The notes beneath the pieces were generated by a model. It worked only from the letters and a program-made list of their open reading frames with translations, was not told the origin of the DNA and did not search any database. Of a DNA stretch of 64,000 bases, positions 10,095 to 18,612 are shown piece by piece; the stretch's first letter is position 1; every line of letters starts with the position of its first letter. The translations under genes and the position numbers were made by a program. The stretch is taken from contig NZ_JAUDRH010000004.1 of the NCBI RefSeq assembly GCF_030381805.1, forward strand, positions 310,001-374,000, in the 5' to 3' direction. The DNA comes from Chlorogloeopsis sp. ULAP01 (GTDB lineage: Bacteria > Cyanobacteriota > Cyanobacteriia > Cyanobacteriales > Nostocaceae).

Positions 10095-11540
10095 GTGATT
10101 CACAGGCAGGTAACTTTCAATAATTCTTTTGCAGAAAGCGCCCCAGAAAATCCACCTCTTTTTGGTTGGCTAGCAATCCTGGGACTAGTACTTTTTTCGG
10201 TAGCTTGCATTGCCGTAGGCGCTGGCTCCATTTTTCGCCCAGGGTATGTAGTGGTTTCTTTCGCTGTAGGCATTTTCCTTTATTTGCGATACCCCACACT
10301 TTACATGGGTTTCCTGTGGTGGATTTGGTTTCTTACACCTCTTGTTGCTCGCTTAATTGATTATCGCACTAGCTTTGATAGCACTCGCTTCATACTGGTA
10401 TCGCAATACTTGGTAACACTGATTACCATGCACACTGCCTTGAAAAACCTTCCTCGGTCATATCGTCAAGGTGGTTTGCCTTTTATATTAGCTTTTCTAG
10501 GTGTTTTGTATGGTTATTTAATTGGATTAGTTAAAACTACACCTTTTACTGCCGCTAGAGGACTTTTAGATTGGTTAACGCCTATTAGCTTTGCTTTCTA
10601 CATATTCATAACCTGGCAAAATTATCCTCGACATCGCCAAAACATTGTCCGCACATTCCTATGGGGAGTTTTGGTAACAGGAATCTATGGAGTGGTACAG
10701 TTTTTGATTGCTCCTGAGTGGGATAGATTTTGGCTGATCGGCACGAAACTCACAAGTTTTGGTGATCCTGAACCTTTTGGTATTCGTGTTTGGAGTACGA
10801 TGGCATCACCAGGCCCTTTTGCGACTACGATGATGGCTGGTTTGCTGTTGTTATTCAATAGTAAGGATGTTTTACGTATTCCTGCCTCTGCGGTTGGTTA
10901 CTTGTCATTCTTGCTAACAATGGTACGAAGTATTTGGGGAGCTTGGTTAGTAGGATTACTGAGCCTACTTTCTTCACTAAAGCCGAAAATTCAAATGCGT
11001 TTGATGGTAACTATTTTGGTCATGGCAGTTTGTGTAGTACCATTGGCTAATATGGAGCCATTCTCTGGGGTAATCAGCAAAAGATTAGAAACTTTTTCTA
11101 ATTTAGAAAAAGATAACAGCGCCCAGATTCGGCAAGAAATTTATAAAGATGGACTTACGAAAGCCTTGACTAATGGCTTAGGAAACGGAATTGGAAATAC
11201 TTTTATTGTTAATGAAAAAGGACTCCTAGAACCAATTGTGATTGATAGCGGAATTTTGGATATGTTTTTCACTTTAGGTTGGTTTGGAGCTGTCTTTTAT
11301 CTAGGTGGATTAATTCTGCTTTTGTTTCAAGTATTTCAATATTTTGAAACTCGCGTCGATCCTTTTATGGCTGCCGCACGCGCGATTGGTATTGCTTGTG
11401 TGGCATCCTTACCGATTGGTAGTGGTATGCTAGGTGTTTCCGGTATGATTCTTTGGGGATTCTTAGCTATTGTTATGGCTGGGCATAAATATTACGTGCA
11501 TCAAAATTATGTGCAGCAAAGGAATTCTAGATTTCACTAG
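10095..11540 (+). CDS. O-antigen ligase/polymerase-like membrane protein (Wzy/WaaL type)
   Basis: A 481-residue polytopic protein, GTG start, with roughly ten to twelve hydrophobic segments and one longer loop (~310-380) containing G-N-G-I-G-N-T-F before the last helices. This is the layout of Wzy polymerases and WaaL ligases, which join lipid-linked repeat units on the outer face of the membrane. Sequence identity within this family is low, so the call rests on topology and on its place at the end of a glycosyltransferase cluster. A role like the hormogonium-linked HpsL protein is possible but unproven here. Confidence 0.75.
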   Translation: MIHRQVTFNNSFAESAPENPPLFGWLAILGLVLFSVACIAVGAGSIFRPGYVVVSFAVGIFLYLRYPTLYMGFLWWIWFLTPLVARLIDYRTSFDSTRFILVSQYLVTLITMHTALKNLPRSYRQGGLPFILAFLGVLYGYLIGLVKTTPFTAARGLLDWLTPISFAFYIFITWQNYPRHRQNIVRTFLWGVLVTGIYGVVQFLIAPEWDRFWLIGTKLTSFGDPEPFGIRVWSTMASPGPFATTMMAGLLLLFNSKDVLRIPASAVGYLSFLLTMVRSIWGAWLVGLLSLLSSLKPKIQMRLMVTILVMAVCVVPLANMEPFSGVISKRLETFSNLEKDNSAQIRQEIYKDGLTKALTNGLGNGIGNTFIVNEKGLLEPIVIDSGILDMFFTLGWFGAVFYLGGLILLLFQVFQYFETRVDPFMAAARAIGIACVASLPIGSGMLGVSGMILWGFLAIVMAGHKYYVHQNYVQQRNSRFH

Positions 11541-11555
11541 ATTTGCCCAGTGAGA

Positions 11556-11592
11556 AGGGACATGGCAAAAAGCAACAATGTCCCTAAAAATA
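11556..11592. terminator. Hairpin between convergent genes
   Basis: An eight-base stem (AGGGACAT, 11556-11563, pairing with ATGTCCCT, 11578-11585) is followed on the + strand by an A/T-rich tail. It sits between the end of the Wzy-like gene and the end of the convergent gene on the - strand and could stop transcription from both sides. Confidence 0.55.
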
Positions 11593-11595
11593 TAA

Positions 11596-12198
11596 TTATC
11601 TTTTCAAGACTACTTGAAAAGAATTTAAATATCCATTTAGAGTTTTGGATAGGGTATTGCGCTGTTTTTTAGTAGTAATAACCATGACTTGATACAAGCG
11701 CCCCTCAGCAATATACATCCTGTTTTTAGTAATTTTACCACCAGCATTTACATACTCGATTTCTTTACCTGGGTGACCGTTGGAACTGCGAATTGTACGT
11801 TGGCGGATTAAATTACTCTGTGTAGTTTTTAAAGCCATATCCCTAGCATTGCTAAGTATTGCTTGGGGATTAGTCATTTGACCGTAGCTATAGGGAAATT
11901 CATTATACACCACTATGTATGCCACTTCCTGGTTAGCTGGTTGACTAACAAATAATTGCAAGTCAATTTCTCCCATAAAAGTTTTTTGGGTTTGGCTAAT
12001 GATTTTTGGCTTTCCTGGCATTAAAACAGAAAAGCTACCATCTGGAGCAGTGAATAGCTCCCATTGTGATTTAATTGGTTGAGTAATAATTGGCTTGGTC
12101 TTAGAATTTTGATGTCTGGGTGGGCGTGCCTCGACATTTTGCAATCCACTGCATACTAAAGTGGCGATAATTAAGGGCAAAAACACTCTTTTTGTCAT
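11596..12198 (-). CDS. Secreted hypothetical protein with S-V-L-M-P-G domain
   Basis: A protein of 200 residues. The frame extends 25 codons upstream, but the ATG at 12198 begins a clear signal peptide (M-T-K-R-V-F-L-P-L-I-I-A-T-L-V-C, ending near ARP), so it is chosen. The mature part contains D-G-S-F-S-V-L-M-P-G-K-P and ends with a short amphipathic region, a pattern common in secreted cyanobacterial proteins of unknown function. It would act in the periplasm or thylakoid lumen, or as a lipoprotein if Cys16 is processed. It is convergent with the polysaccharide cluster. No function is proposed. Confidence 0.7.
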   Translation of the reverse strand: MTKRVFLPLIIATLVCSGLQNVEARPPRHQNSKTKPIITQPIKSQWELFTAPDGSFSVLMPGKPKIISQTQKTFMGEIDLQLFVSQPANQEVAYIVVYNEFPYSYGQMTNPQAILSNARDMALKTTQSNLIRQRTIRSSNGHPGKEIEYVNAGGKITKNRMYIAEGRLYQVMVITTKKQRNTLSKTLNGYLNSFQVVLKR

Positions 12199-12315
12199 AG
12201 TTTTTGCTTTTATATATATTGAGATCACGTATGTTGCTAGTTTTTTATAACCTAGCGGTATGCACAGTAGCACCAGTAAAATTGTCTAGGAAGGATTGCT
12301 CACCCAAATTGTCTG

Positions 12316-13341
12316 CTATAACCTAGCAGCGTAGATAGCAGCACCGATCAGCCCTACTTGCTGATTTAGTACAATATGCACTGGTATTTCTTCTAAAAGA
12401 GGACGCATTCTGCCTTTGTAAGTGAAATTCAAAAGAAATTCTCCTTTTTTAATGAGAGGTAGAATTTTGGGAGCAATGCCACCAGCAACGTATAAACCAC
12501 CGTAAGGTAAAAGTTTAAGAGCAAGATTTCCTGCTTCAGCACCGTAAGCTTCTACGAATAGTTGCATTGTTTCTTCGCAAAGACGATCGCTTCCTTGTAC
12601 GGCAGCTGTACCAATTGCAGCACCTGGATCAACGCTTTTTTCTTGTTTTCCTGCTTCTTGTTCCCAGGTTCTGACGATCGCGGCAATCTCTGGTGATTCT
12701 TCAGTAATTTTGCGATCGCGCATAAATTCGTAAATGGAAACTATTCCTAAACCCGAAACAACTCTTTCTACAGAAACGCGCTGGATATCGTGTTTATCCA
12801 ATAGATATTTCAACAGTTGAAATTCTAATTCTGTACGAGGGGCAAAGTCAGTATGCCCACCTTCGGAAGGAAAAGCTTGATAGTAGCTTCCTTGTTTGAT
12901 TAAGAACCCTTGCCCTAAGCCAGTACCAGCGCCAATCACCGCAATCGGTGCATTTGGATTTGGTTTGCCAGATTGGAGAGTATATAAATCTTGTGGTTCT
13001 AATCCTAAAATACCATAGCCAACGGCAGCAAAATCGTTAATCAAAGAGACAGAAGCAATGCTTAGTTGTTTTTGGAGACGTTCAGCATCCAAAAACCAAG
13101 CCAAATTAGTCAATTTGGCAGTATTGTTAACTACAGGCCCTGCGATCGCAAAACACGCTTTTTGAGGTGCTGGAGTATCAATTGCTGCCAAAAACTTTTG
13201 TACTATCGGTACTAAATCGGCATAATCTCCACTCAGGTAACGTTCCTCGCTTATGGTACGTAAAAGCTGTCCTTCTGACTCTTCCATCAGTCGCAGAATA
13301 GTTTTTGTTCCGCCGATGTCTCCTGCTAATATTAGTGACAT
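12316..13341 (-). CDS. glk: Glucokinase
   Basis: A 341-residue ROK-independent glucokinase that phosphorylates glucose with ATP at the entry of glycolysis or the oxidative pentose phosphate path. Motifs seen: L-A-G-D-I-G-G-T-K-T (phosphate-binding loop, 5-14), L-I-N-D-F-A-A-V with the catalytic Asp, G-A-G-T-G-L-G-Q-G, and E-G-G-H-T-D-F-A-P for sugar binding. The ATG at 13341 puts the G-D-I-G-G-T loop at the usual distance from the start; an ATG six codons upstream is possible but less likely. The next gene upstream, a histidine phosphatase, may share the transcript (87-base gap). Confidence 0.93.
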   Translation of the reverse strand: MSLILAGDIGGTKTILRLMEESEGQLLRTISEERYLSGDYADLVPIVQKFLAAIDTPAPQKACFAIAGPVVNNTAKLTNLAWFLDAERLQKQLSIASVSLINDFAAVGYGILGLEPQDLYTLQSGKPNPNAPIAVIGAGTGLGQGFLIKQGSYYQAFPSEGGHTDFAPRTELEFQLLKYLLDKHDIQRVSVERVVSGLGIVSIYEFMRDRKITEESPEIAAIVRTWEQEAGKQEKSVDPGAAIGTAAVQGSDRLCEETMQLFVEAYGAEAGNLALKLLPYGGLYVAGGIAPKILPLIKKGEFLLNFTYKGRMRPLLEEIPVHIVLNQQVGLIGAAIYAARL

Positions 13342-13428
13342 AATGTGTAGCAAAATCAACTTAGGTTTTTGTGATGGCTAATCATAGCTAGTGACTGATT
13401 GCGATTTAGCCACTAGCCACTATATTTA

Positions 13429-14076
13429 TTAATTAAACCGAACAAATTCTTCTACCTGTGTAAGGTGAGATGTATCTCCCTTAAGTTCTAAAAACCATTC
13501 TGGGTGTTGGCGTACAACTTTTACTAAGCTGCACAGAGAAGCTTTAACTTCTGTTAAGGCAATTTCTCCTACGAACCCCATTGCTGCACCTTGTACCGAT
13601 GCACCATGTCCCACTAGCAAGATATTTTGTGGAGAGAATTCCGCAGCTAGACATCTAGCTGTTTGCCCAGAGCGTGCTCGTACTTGTTCATGAGTTTCGG
13701 GATAGTTAGCAGCAATGCGCGGCGTATAACTAACATCAATCCGGGGAAAGAGTTCTGCTAATTGCGTTGTTGACAGTTTTTTGGGTTCTTCTGCCATCCA
13801 AGCAGGATTCAACCATTCACTTAAACCTGTTTCCAACTTAATTGGTAAATCCAGCACCTCTGCAACAGCGTTCGCCGTTTGCACTGTTCGGAGGAAGGGA
13901 GAAGCAAAAATGTGAGTAATTTTTTCTTGCTTTAGGCGGTTAGCTAACTGTTGTGCTTGCAAAAAACCATCTTCAGATAAAGGTGGATCGTAGCGTCGTT
14001 CTGCTGTTATAAACCACTCTGGGTTAACAAAATCAAGGCGATTGGCGTGTCTTGCGATCCAGATGATTTGACTCAT
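13429..14076 (-). CDS. Histidine phosphatase family protein
   Basis: A 215-residue member of the phosphoglycerate-mutase-like superfamily. The N-terminal R-H motif (R9, H10) reads R-H-A-N rather than the usual R-H-G, a known variation. V-G-H-G-A-S near residue 155 supplies the second catalytic His. The family uses a phosphohistidine intermediate. Substrates range from sugar phosphates to proteins, so whether it serves glycolysis beside glucokinase is uncertain. No signal peptide is seen, so it is cytoplasmic. Confidence 0.88.
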   Translation of the reverse strand: MSQIIWIARHANRLDFVNPEWFITAERRYDPPLSEDGFLQAQQLANRLKQEKITHIFASPFLRTVQTANAVAEVLDLPIKLETGLSEWLNPAWMAEEPKKLSTTQLAELFPRIDVSYTPRIAANYPETHEQVRARSGQTARCLAAEFSPQNILLVGHGASVQGAAMGFVGEIALTEVKASLCSLVKVVRQHPEWFLELKGDTSHLTQVEEFVRFN

Positions 14077-14178
14077 GGATTGATTCCCAAGTGGATAAGT
14101 TTGCGGGCTGCAAAATAAATATCATCTCATGTTGGGAAATTCAAAGATTTAAAGAGTTTGACAAGTTTACAACTTCAA

Positions 14179-14730
14179 TCATCCAAATAACTGCCCCACA
14201 GTCAATTTCACGTCGCTAACTAAATCTGGAACAGTTAATATAACGTGTTCTGCTTGGAAAATTTCTGGTTGCTTTCCTGGTGGAAAAACCAAAAGCGATC
14301 GCTCATCTGGATCGATTAGCCAACCCATACGACAGCCATTTTTTAGACAATGTAAAATATTGCCAGTAACTTTTGTCGGACTTTGTTCTGGCGATAATAT
14401 TTCAATTGTCCAATCAGGAGCGGCTTGAAATACGTTCGCTCTATCTCCATTTTCATCTACAGGAATTCGCTCCCAAGCAAAAACTGCTACATCTGGTACA
14501 ATTGAACGCCCAGCAAAAGTACACCGTAATTCTGGAAAAGCAAGAGCAGTTTTCTTTGGCTTCGCTACAAAATTAATGGCACTGATTAGTTCACCCTGAA
14601 TAATACTGTGCTTACCTTGAGGCATTGGTTTTTGAATTACTTGTCCGTTAATATATTCACTGGCTGGTTTAGTCTCTGGCAGCTTGATAAACTCTTATAA
14701 AGTTAGGGTTGTCGTTGGTAACTGTACCAT
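14179..14730 (-). pseudogene. Uma2-family putative endonuclease, interrupted by a nonsense codon
   Basis: The downstream 148 codons (from the ATG at 14625) encode the core of a Uma2/DUF820 protein (PD-(D/E)XK nuclease fold), including I-V-P-D-V-A-V-F, W-T-I-E-I-L-S-P and M-G-W-L-I-D-P. Reading upstream in the same frame, the family's expected N-terminus is still present from an ATG at 14730 (M-V-Q-L-P-T-T-T-L-T-L, then E-F-I-K-L-P-E-T-K-P-A-S-E-Y), but a TAA at 14697-14695 stands where a Glu codon is usual. One base change (GAA to TAA) would explain it. Restored, the protein would be 183 residues, the normal family length. A shortened protein from 14625 or a sequencing error are alternatives. 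Confidence 0.75.
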
Positions 14731-14776
14731 ATAGATTCGCCTCCCTAATTTTTTAAGGCTATAAAACTATTTTCAT

Positions 14777-15505
14777 TTATCCTAAATAAGCTTTTTTAAC
14801 TCGCTCATCAGTAATTAATTCCGATGCTGCACCTGTTAAGGTGATACTGCCTGCTTCCAAAACGTATCCCCTATCTGCAATTTGTAGAGCAAGATTGGCA
14901 TTTTGTTCTACAAGCAAAATGGTTACACCTGTTGTGCGTAAATTCTCAATGATGGTGAATATTTCTCGAACTATTGCTGGTGCTAAACCCAAGCTCGGTT
15001 CATCTAGAAGCAAAAGTTTAGGTTTACTCATCAACGAACGGGCGATCGCTAACATTTGTTGTTCACCCCCACTGAGAGTTCCTGCTAGTTGATGACGTCT
15101 TTGTGCCAAACGCGGAAATAGTTCAAATTGGTGCTGAATATCAGCTTTTACTTCTGCCTGATGAGAACGAATATAAGCTCCCAGCAGTAAATTATCATAA
15201 ACAGTTTGCCGTGCTAATACCCTTCTGCCTTCTGGACAATGGGCAATACCTAATTGCACAATTTCGTGAGGTTGACGACGAATAATATTTCTGCCACTGT
15301 AAATAAGTTCACCGCTACGAGGATTTACTATCTTAGAGATAGCGCGAAGGGTGGTGCTTTTACCTGCACCGTTTGCACCAATGAGCGTCACTACTTCGCC
15401 ATTATTGACAACTAAATTAATTTTTTTCAGAGCTTGAATGCCCCCATAATTAACGCATAAATTTTTAATTGCCAAAATAGGATATTTCTCAATCTCTGTG
15501 TTCAT
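14777..15505 (-). CDS. Branched-chain amino acid-type ABC transporter ATPase (LivF/NatE/UrtE family)
   Basis: A 242-residue ATPase with Walker A GANGAGKST, signature L-S-G-G-E-Q-Q, Walker B L-L-L-L-D-E-P, and Gln in place of the switch His (L-L-V-E-Q-N), which is typical of LivF. LivF partners with LivG, two permeases and a periplasmic binding protein to import neutral amino acids; UrtE is the urea counterpart. None of those partners lies next to it here, so it must work with subunits encoded elsewhere, as the scattered cyanobacterial Nat (N-I) genes do. Urea use is possible given the urease genes about 12 kb away, but this is conjecture. Confidence 0.88.
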   Translation of the reverse strand: MNTEIEKYPILAIKNLCVNYGGIQALKKINLVVNNGEVVTLIGANGAGKSTTLRAISKIVNPRSGELIYSGRNIIRRQPHEIVQLGIAHCPEGRRVLARQTVYDNLLLGAYIRSHQAEVKADIQHQFELFPRLAQRRHQLAGTLSGGEQQMLAIARSLMSKPKLLLLDEPSLGLAPAIVREIFTIIENLRTTGVTILLVEQNANLALQIADRGYVLEAGSITLTGAASELITDERVKKAYLG

Positions 15506-15870
15506 TCTGTATATAGCTAGGTCTTTAATTATTTCAATTTTGGAACATCACTAAAGGCAAAAGAAAGTCATTTTACAAATCGGGGGATAGAAACGCCTAC
15601 AGGCTGTAAGCCTGAAGCTAAACCAACATAGACGCCGTAGGCGGCTTCCCGGAGACCGTCTTTGTGGACTTGAAACTTACAAGCTGCGGGGGCAGTCTTT
15701 GTACCCTACGGGTAGACACGTAGACGGATGTAGTCCGGCTTTTCATAGAGTAGTGGCTTCTGTTCTACGTAGGGATTCCCGCAGGATAAGTAGCTGCCCA
15801 GAGGGCGTATATGTATAGCGGCACCTTTCTAGGGTGTTGGATTATGGCGAAGGTTGAGCTAAATATAAAG
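15506..15870. repeat. Intergenic region with hairpin-rich repeat DNA
   Basis: No gene is seen. After an AT-rich start, 15598-15850 is markedly GC-richer and full of short inverted repeats, such as CAGGCT-gta-AGCCTG (15600-15614) followed by GCC-gta-GGC. The first ~50 bases have the same two-hairpin layout as a segment at 54480-54530. It looks like an interspersed cyanobacterial repeat or a decayed mobile-element end; no open frame of a known transposase could be read. Confidence 0.45.
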
Positions 15871-15877
15871 CAATCAA

Positions 15878-15905
15878 GGGTGCGTTAAACTACATTAACG
15901 CACCC
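15878..15905 (-). terminator. Strong hairpin downstream of DUF177 gene
   Basis: A perfect ten-base stem (GGGTGCGTTA, 15878-15887, with TAACGCACCC, 15896-15905) and an eight-base loop lie 28 bases beyond the DUF177 stop. In the - direction it is followed by a moderately T-rich stretch, fitting the end of the rpmH-rnpA-yidC transcript. Confidence 0.65.
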
Positions 15906-15933
15906 CTGACAGTAATTACGCAAGCACAAATAG

Positions 15934-16440
15934 CTAAGAAGGAAATTGTTTTTTCAATGCTTCCAAAGAAGACCAACGACGGTCTAAAAGCTGTTCGGAA
16001 TTGCTATTATTAATTGGTTGAATACCCTGACAATTTTTATCACACAGTTGGCGTTGGGGAATTGCCAGGCACATTTGCTCGTAAAGCCATTCGCTAGGGT
16101 CAAAATACCCATATGGTGATAAAGTTTCCACTAAATCTTCAACAGCGATTTCTCGCTCCAAGACGAAAGCTTGTTCTTGCTCTACAGCTTCATCTAACCA
16201 GATGATTTCAGAAGTATCTACCACTAAGCGATGATTGTAGCTTTGCAAACAACGGTTACAGGTGCAAGTCATAATTGTTTCTGCCTGACTAAACACCTCT
16301 AAATAATTACCACAATGCCGTACTCGAATGCGACCGCGAACTGGTGTTAAGGTTTCCAAACCGGGTAGAAACTCTTTCACCTGAATCTCCTCTGTCCGCT
16401 CCGGCGCTTTAGTTAGCTGCGGAATATAAATTGCGTCCAT
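15934..16440 (-). CDS. DUF177 (YceD family) protein
   Basis: A 168-residue protein of the YceD/DUF177 family, linked in other bacteria and plastids to 23S rRNA accumulation. The C-T-C-N-R-C-L motif (two C-x2-C-like cysteine pairs) and later cysteines (C-D-K-N-C) may bind metal. It is the last gene of the rpmH-rnpA-PH-yidC-jag cluster, about 205 bases after jag, in the order often seen in cyanobacteria. Whether it belongs to the same transcript is not certain because of the gap, which carries TTAGTTG-type short repeats. Confidence 0.85.
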   Translation of the reverse strand: MDAIYIPQLTKAPERTEEIQVKEFLPGLETLTPVRGRIRVRHCGNYLEVFSQAETIMTCTCNRCLQSYNHRLVVDTSEIIWLDEAVEQEQAFVLEREIAVEDLVETLSPYGYFDPSEWLYEQMCLAIPQRQLCDKNCQGIQPINNSNSEQLLDRRWSSLEALKKQFPS

Positions 16441-16584
16441 AGGATTTGTGAGACAATCTCACGAGAATTATGCCTAATAATCGACAAAAATGCCGATAGT
16501 ACTTCTTTAGTCTAACTTTATTTGGGATCTAGTTTTATAGCTGATAAATACGGAAATCCGTATATTTTGATTGCGAGAAAATGT

Positions 16585-16640
16585 ATGAGTTGTTAGTTGT
16601 TAGTTGTTAGTTATTAACTACCAACTTCCAACCTTCAACT
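16585..16640. repeat. Short tandem TTGTTAG-type repeat
   Basis: Four near-identical copies of a seven-base unit (TTAGTTG or variants) stand in a row, followed by their reverse-complement-like TTAACTACC sequence. Degenerate heptamer repeats of this type are frequent between genes of filamentous cyanobacteria. Confidence 0.6.
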
Positions 16641-16646
16641 ACTTAA

Positions 16647-17165
16647 TTATTCAGGTGATGCCATACGTACAACTAAATTGCGATGTGGCTCTTTACCTCG
16701 GCTAAAAGTTTCTAAGTCGCTAAAGTCCTTTAAAAAGGTGTGAACTTGGCGACGTTCAGCTGAACTAAGAGATTTAATTTCCACTTCTGCGCCTGTTGTA
16801 CGTACTTGTTCGGCTGCTCCCATAGCGATCGCTCGAATTTCCGCTTGTCTTCTGACGCGGTAGCCGTTTAGTTCAACTGTGTATGAGGCTTGTTCCTCAT
16901 GGGGTTGGTTCAAGTTGAGAATAGAATTCGCTAAGTATTGAATAGCATCTAGCACTGTACCATCAGGGCCAATTAATACCTGAATTTGCTCTGGTGTTAA
17001 ATTGATTTCGTCAATCGTCAACCAGAAGCTATCGGGTTCTTGAGATTCACCCTCGCCAGTTGCAAGTGATTCTAATTCAACCTGAATATTAGTATTGATC
17101 CCAGTTAATTGCAGCAGAGTTTTTAGCCACTGCTGCCCTCGTTGCATACGACTATCGGTCATCAT
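16647..17165 (-). CDS. jag: RNA-binding protein Jag/KhpB (KH and R3H domains)
   Basis: A 172-residue protein with a KH-like domain (I-Q-V-L-I-G-P-D-G-T-V-L-D-A-I-Q-Y-L, the GxxG loop) and a C-terminal R3H domain (E-R-R-Q-V-H-T-F-L and S-x-G-x-x-P-H-R). Jag/KhpB binds RNA and is regularly encoded just after yidC. Its start shares one base with the yidC stop (TAATG at 17165), which points to translational coupling. It lacks the N-terminal Jag_N domain of Firmicute homologues, as usual in cyanobacteria. Confidence 0.9.
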   Translation of the reverse strand: MMTDSRMQRGQQWLKTLLQLTGINTNIQVELESLATGEGESQEPDSFWLTIDEINLTPEQIQVLIGPDGTVLDAIQYLANSILNLNQPHEEQASYTVELNGYRVRRQAEIRAIAMGAAEQVRTTGAEVEIKSLSSAERRQVHTFLKDFSDLETFSRGKEPHRNLVVRMASPE

Positions 17166-18307
17166 TAACCTGTAGCCTTTTTCTTAGAACTTTTTGGTTC
17201 AAACGGCAGCGTTTTTTGTTGTACTTCTGCCTCTTTCTCCTGAGTATCTACGATTTTTTGCAGTTCCTCTGGTAGGGGTTCGCGAGAGAGGATGTAGGTT
17301 TGTAAAGTTTGGAAAATATTACCAATTACCATATACATCAGCACCCCAGCTGGTAAGGGGAAAAACAAAAACATCCCAGAAAAAATCACGGGAGTAATTT
17401 TGTTAACCGTATCTTGCTGCGGGTTGCCACCACTTGAATTTTGTCCAGAAAGCACCTGGCTGATGTAAAGAGTAACGCCAAACATCACTACCATCGCCAC
17501 AATATCCCAATGGATTGTGCCATCAGGATCGATCGCGCCAACTCTACCCAAGGCATCAATGAATAGGAATCCTTTATCTGCTGCTAATCCGGGAATTGTT
17601 CCCTGAATAGTCACATCTCCTGGCTGTAAGGCTTCTATATTTCCTTCCGCATCAATTTTCACTCTTTCTTCCCCTTTGGTAATTTTCCATTGGGGAATGA
17701 GATTTACATCTGGGTGTTCAGCTAAAACTGATTGAAATGGTTTGCCCTCAGGAGTTTGATATTGAATTTTAGTTGTCTCTCCTACCGCTAATTTGTTGCC
17801 GCTAGGAACAATAGCATTCACCTTGATATGCTCTCCATCGGCAATATAGATGTTTTGGGGAGCAGTAGCAAAAGCCTGGGGTTGAATTCTTTCAATTTGT
17901 TCTGCTGGAAAGATTTGCAGGTTCACAGTGTAGTTAACGCTGGCAAAAGGCGAACCTCGTAAGGTAGCAAATAGGGCGAGTAACACCGGCATTTGCAACA
18001 ATAGCGGCAAACACCCAGCCAAAGGATTGCCAAATTCTTTTTGGACGTTGAGCATTTCCTCTTGCTGTTTTTGCGGATCGTCCTTATGGCGTTCTTTGAT
18101 TTCTTGCATCCGCTTTTGCATCAAGGGTTGTACAATTCGCATCCGTCGCATATTGCGAATTGAACCGGCACTCAAGGGATAAAGTGCAAAACGAATTATC
18201 AATGTCAAGGCAACGATCGCCAATCCATAGCTTGGTACTATGCTGTAGAACAAGTCTATGATTGGCAACATTACGTTGTTCGAGAGGAACCCGATACCAA
18301 AATCCAT
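17165..18307 (-). CDS. yidC: Membrane protein insertase YidC/Oxa1/Alb3
   Basis: A 380-residue insertase that places proteins into the plasma and thylakoid membranes, alone or with SecYEG. The N-terminal helices, the basic cytoplasmic segment with M-R-R-M-R-I-V-Q-P-L-M-Q-K-R-M-Q-E-I, and the conserved G-N-P-L-A-G-C-L-P-L-L-L-Q-M-P-V block match the family. A long hydrophilic insert (~130-255) lies before the last three helices, a cyanobacterial feature; it resembles a small beta-rich lumenal domain. The gene sits between the PH-domain gene and jag. Confidence 0.95.
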   Translation of the reverse strand: MDFGIGFLSNNVMLPIIDLFYSIVPSYGLAIVALTLIIRFALYPLSAGSIRNMRRMRIVQPLMQKRMQEIKERHKDDPQKQQEEMLNVQKEFGNPLAGCLPLLLQMPVLLALFATLRGSPFASVNYTVNLQIFPAEQIERIQPQAFATAPQNIYIADGEHIKVNAIVPSGNKLAVGETTKIQYQTPEGKPFQSVLAEHPDVNLIPQWKITKGEERVKIDAEGNIEALQPGDVTIQGTIPGLAADKGFLFIDALGRVGAIDPDGTIHWDIVAMVVMFGVTLYISQVLSGQNSSGGNPQQDTVNKITPVIFSGMFLFFPLPAGVLMYMVIGNIFQTLQTYILSREPLPEELQKIVDTQEKEAEVQQKTLPFEPKSSKKKATG

Positions 18308-18612
18308 TATTCTGAATTCAACCTGAGGTTATGTAAATTAACTACCGATTTTAGATTGGAAACTAGCTCATGGCTAATGGCTAATAGCAGCTATTAGCTA
18401 TATAGTTATTGCTTGTCCGAATTCTAAAATTGGCCAACTGAATCTAATTTATCTAAATCAGAATTTGCCTGCGACTATAGTTCTACTACGGATAGCCGCA
18501 CAGTATTGGGGATTGGGTAATTAAATTTTGGATTTTGGATTTGCGATTTTGGATTGGAATTTAATCTAAAATCCAAAATCTAACATTCCTAGTCCCTAAT
18601 CCCTAGCCCCTA
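18308..18612. repeat. Intergenic region with short degenerate repeats
   Basis: This gap between the PH-domain gene and yidC holds no gene. It contains GGCTAATGGCTAATAG-type repeats, an inverted pair around TTTTGGATTTTGGAT / ATCCAAAATC (18530-18582), and a CTAGTCCCTAATCCCTAG run (18586-18610). The same heptamer-like text recurs at 22215-22300 and 35560-35598. Confidence 0.5.

Noticed and set aside
16585..16640. Repeats that could be taken for a CRISPR array
   Set aside because: Units are seven bases with no spacers; the same holds at 22209-22305 and 39550-39620. No cas gene is present.
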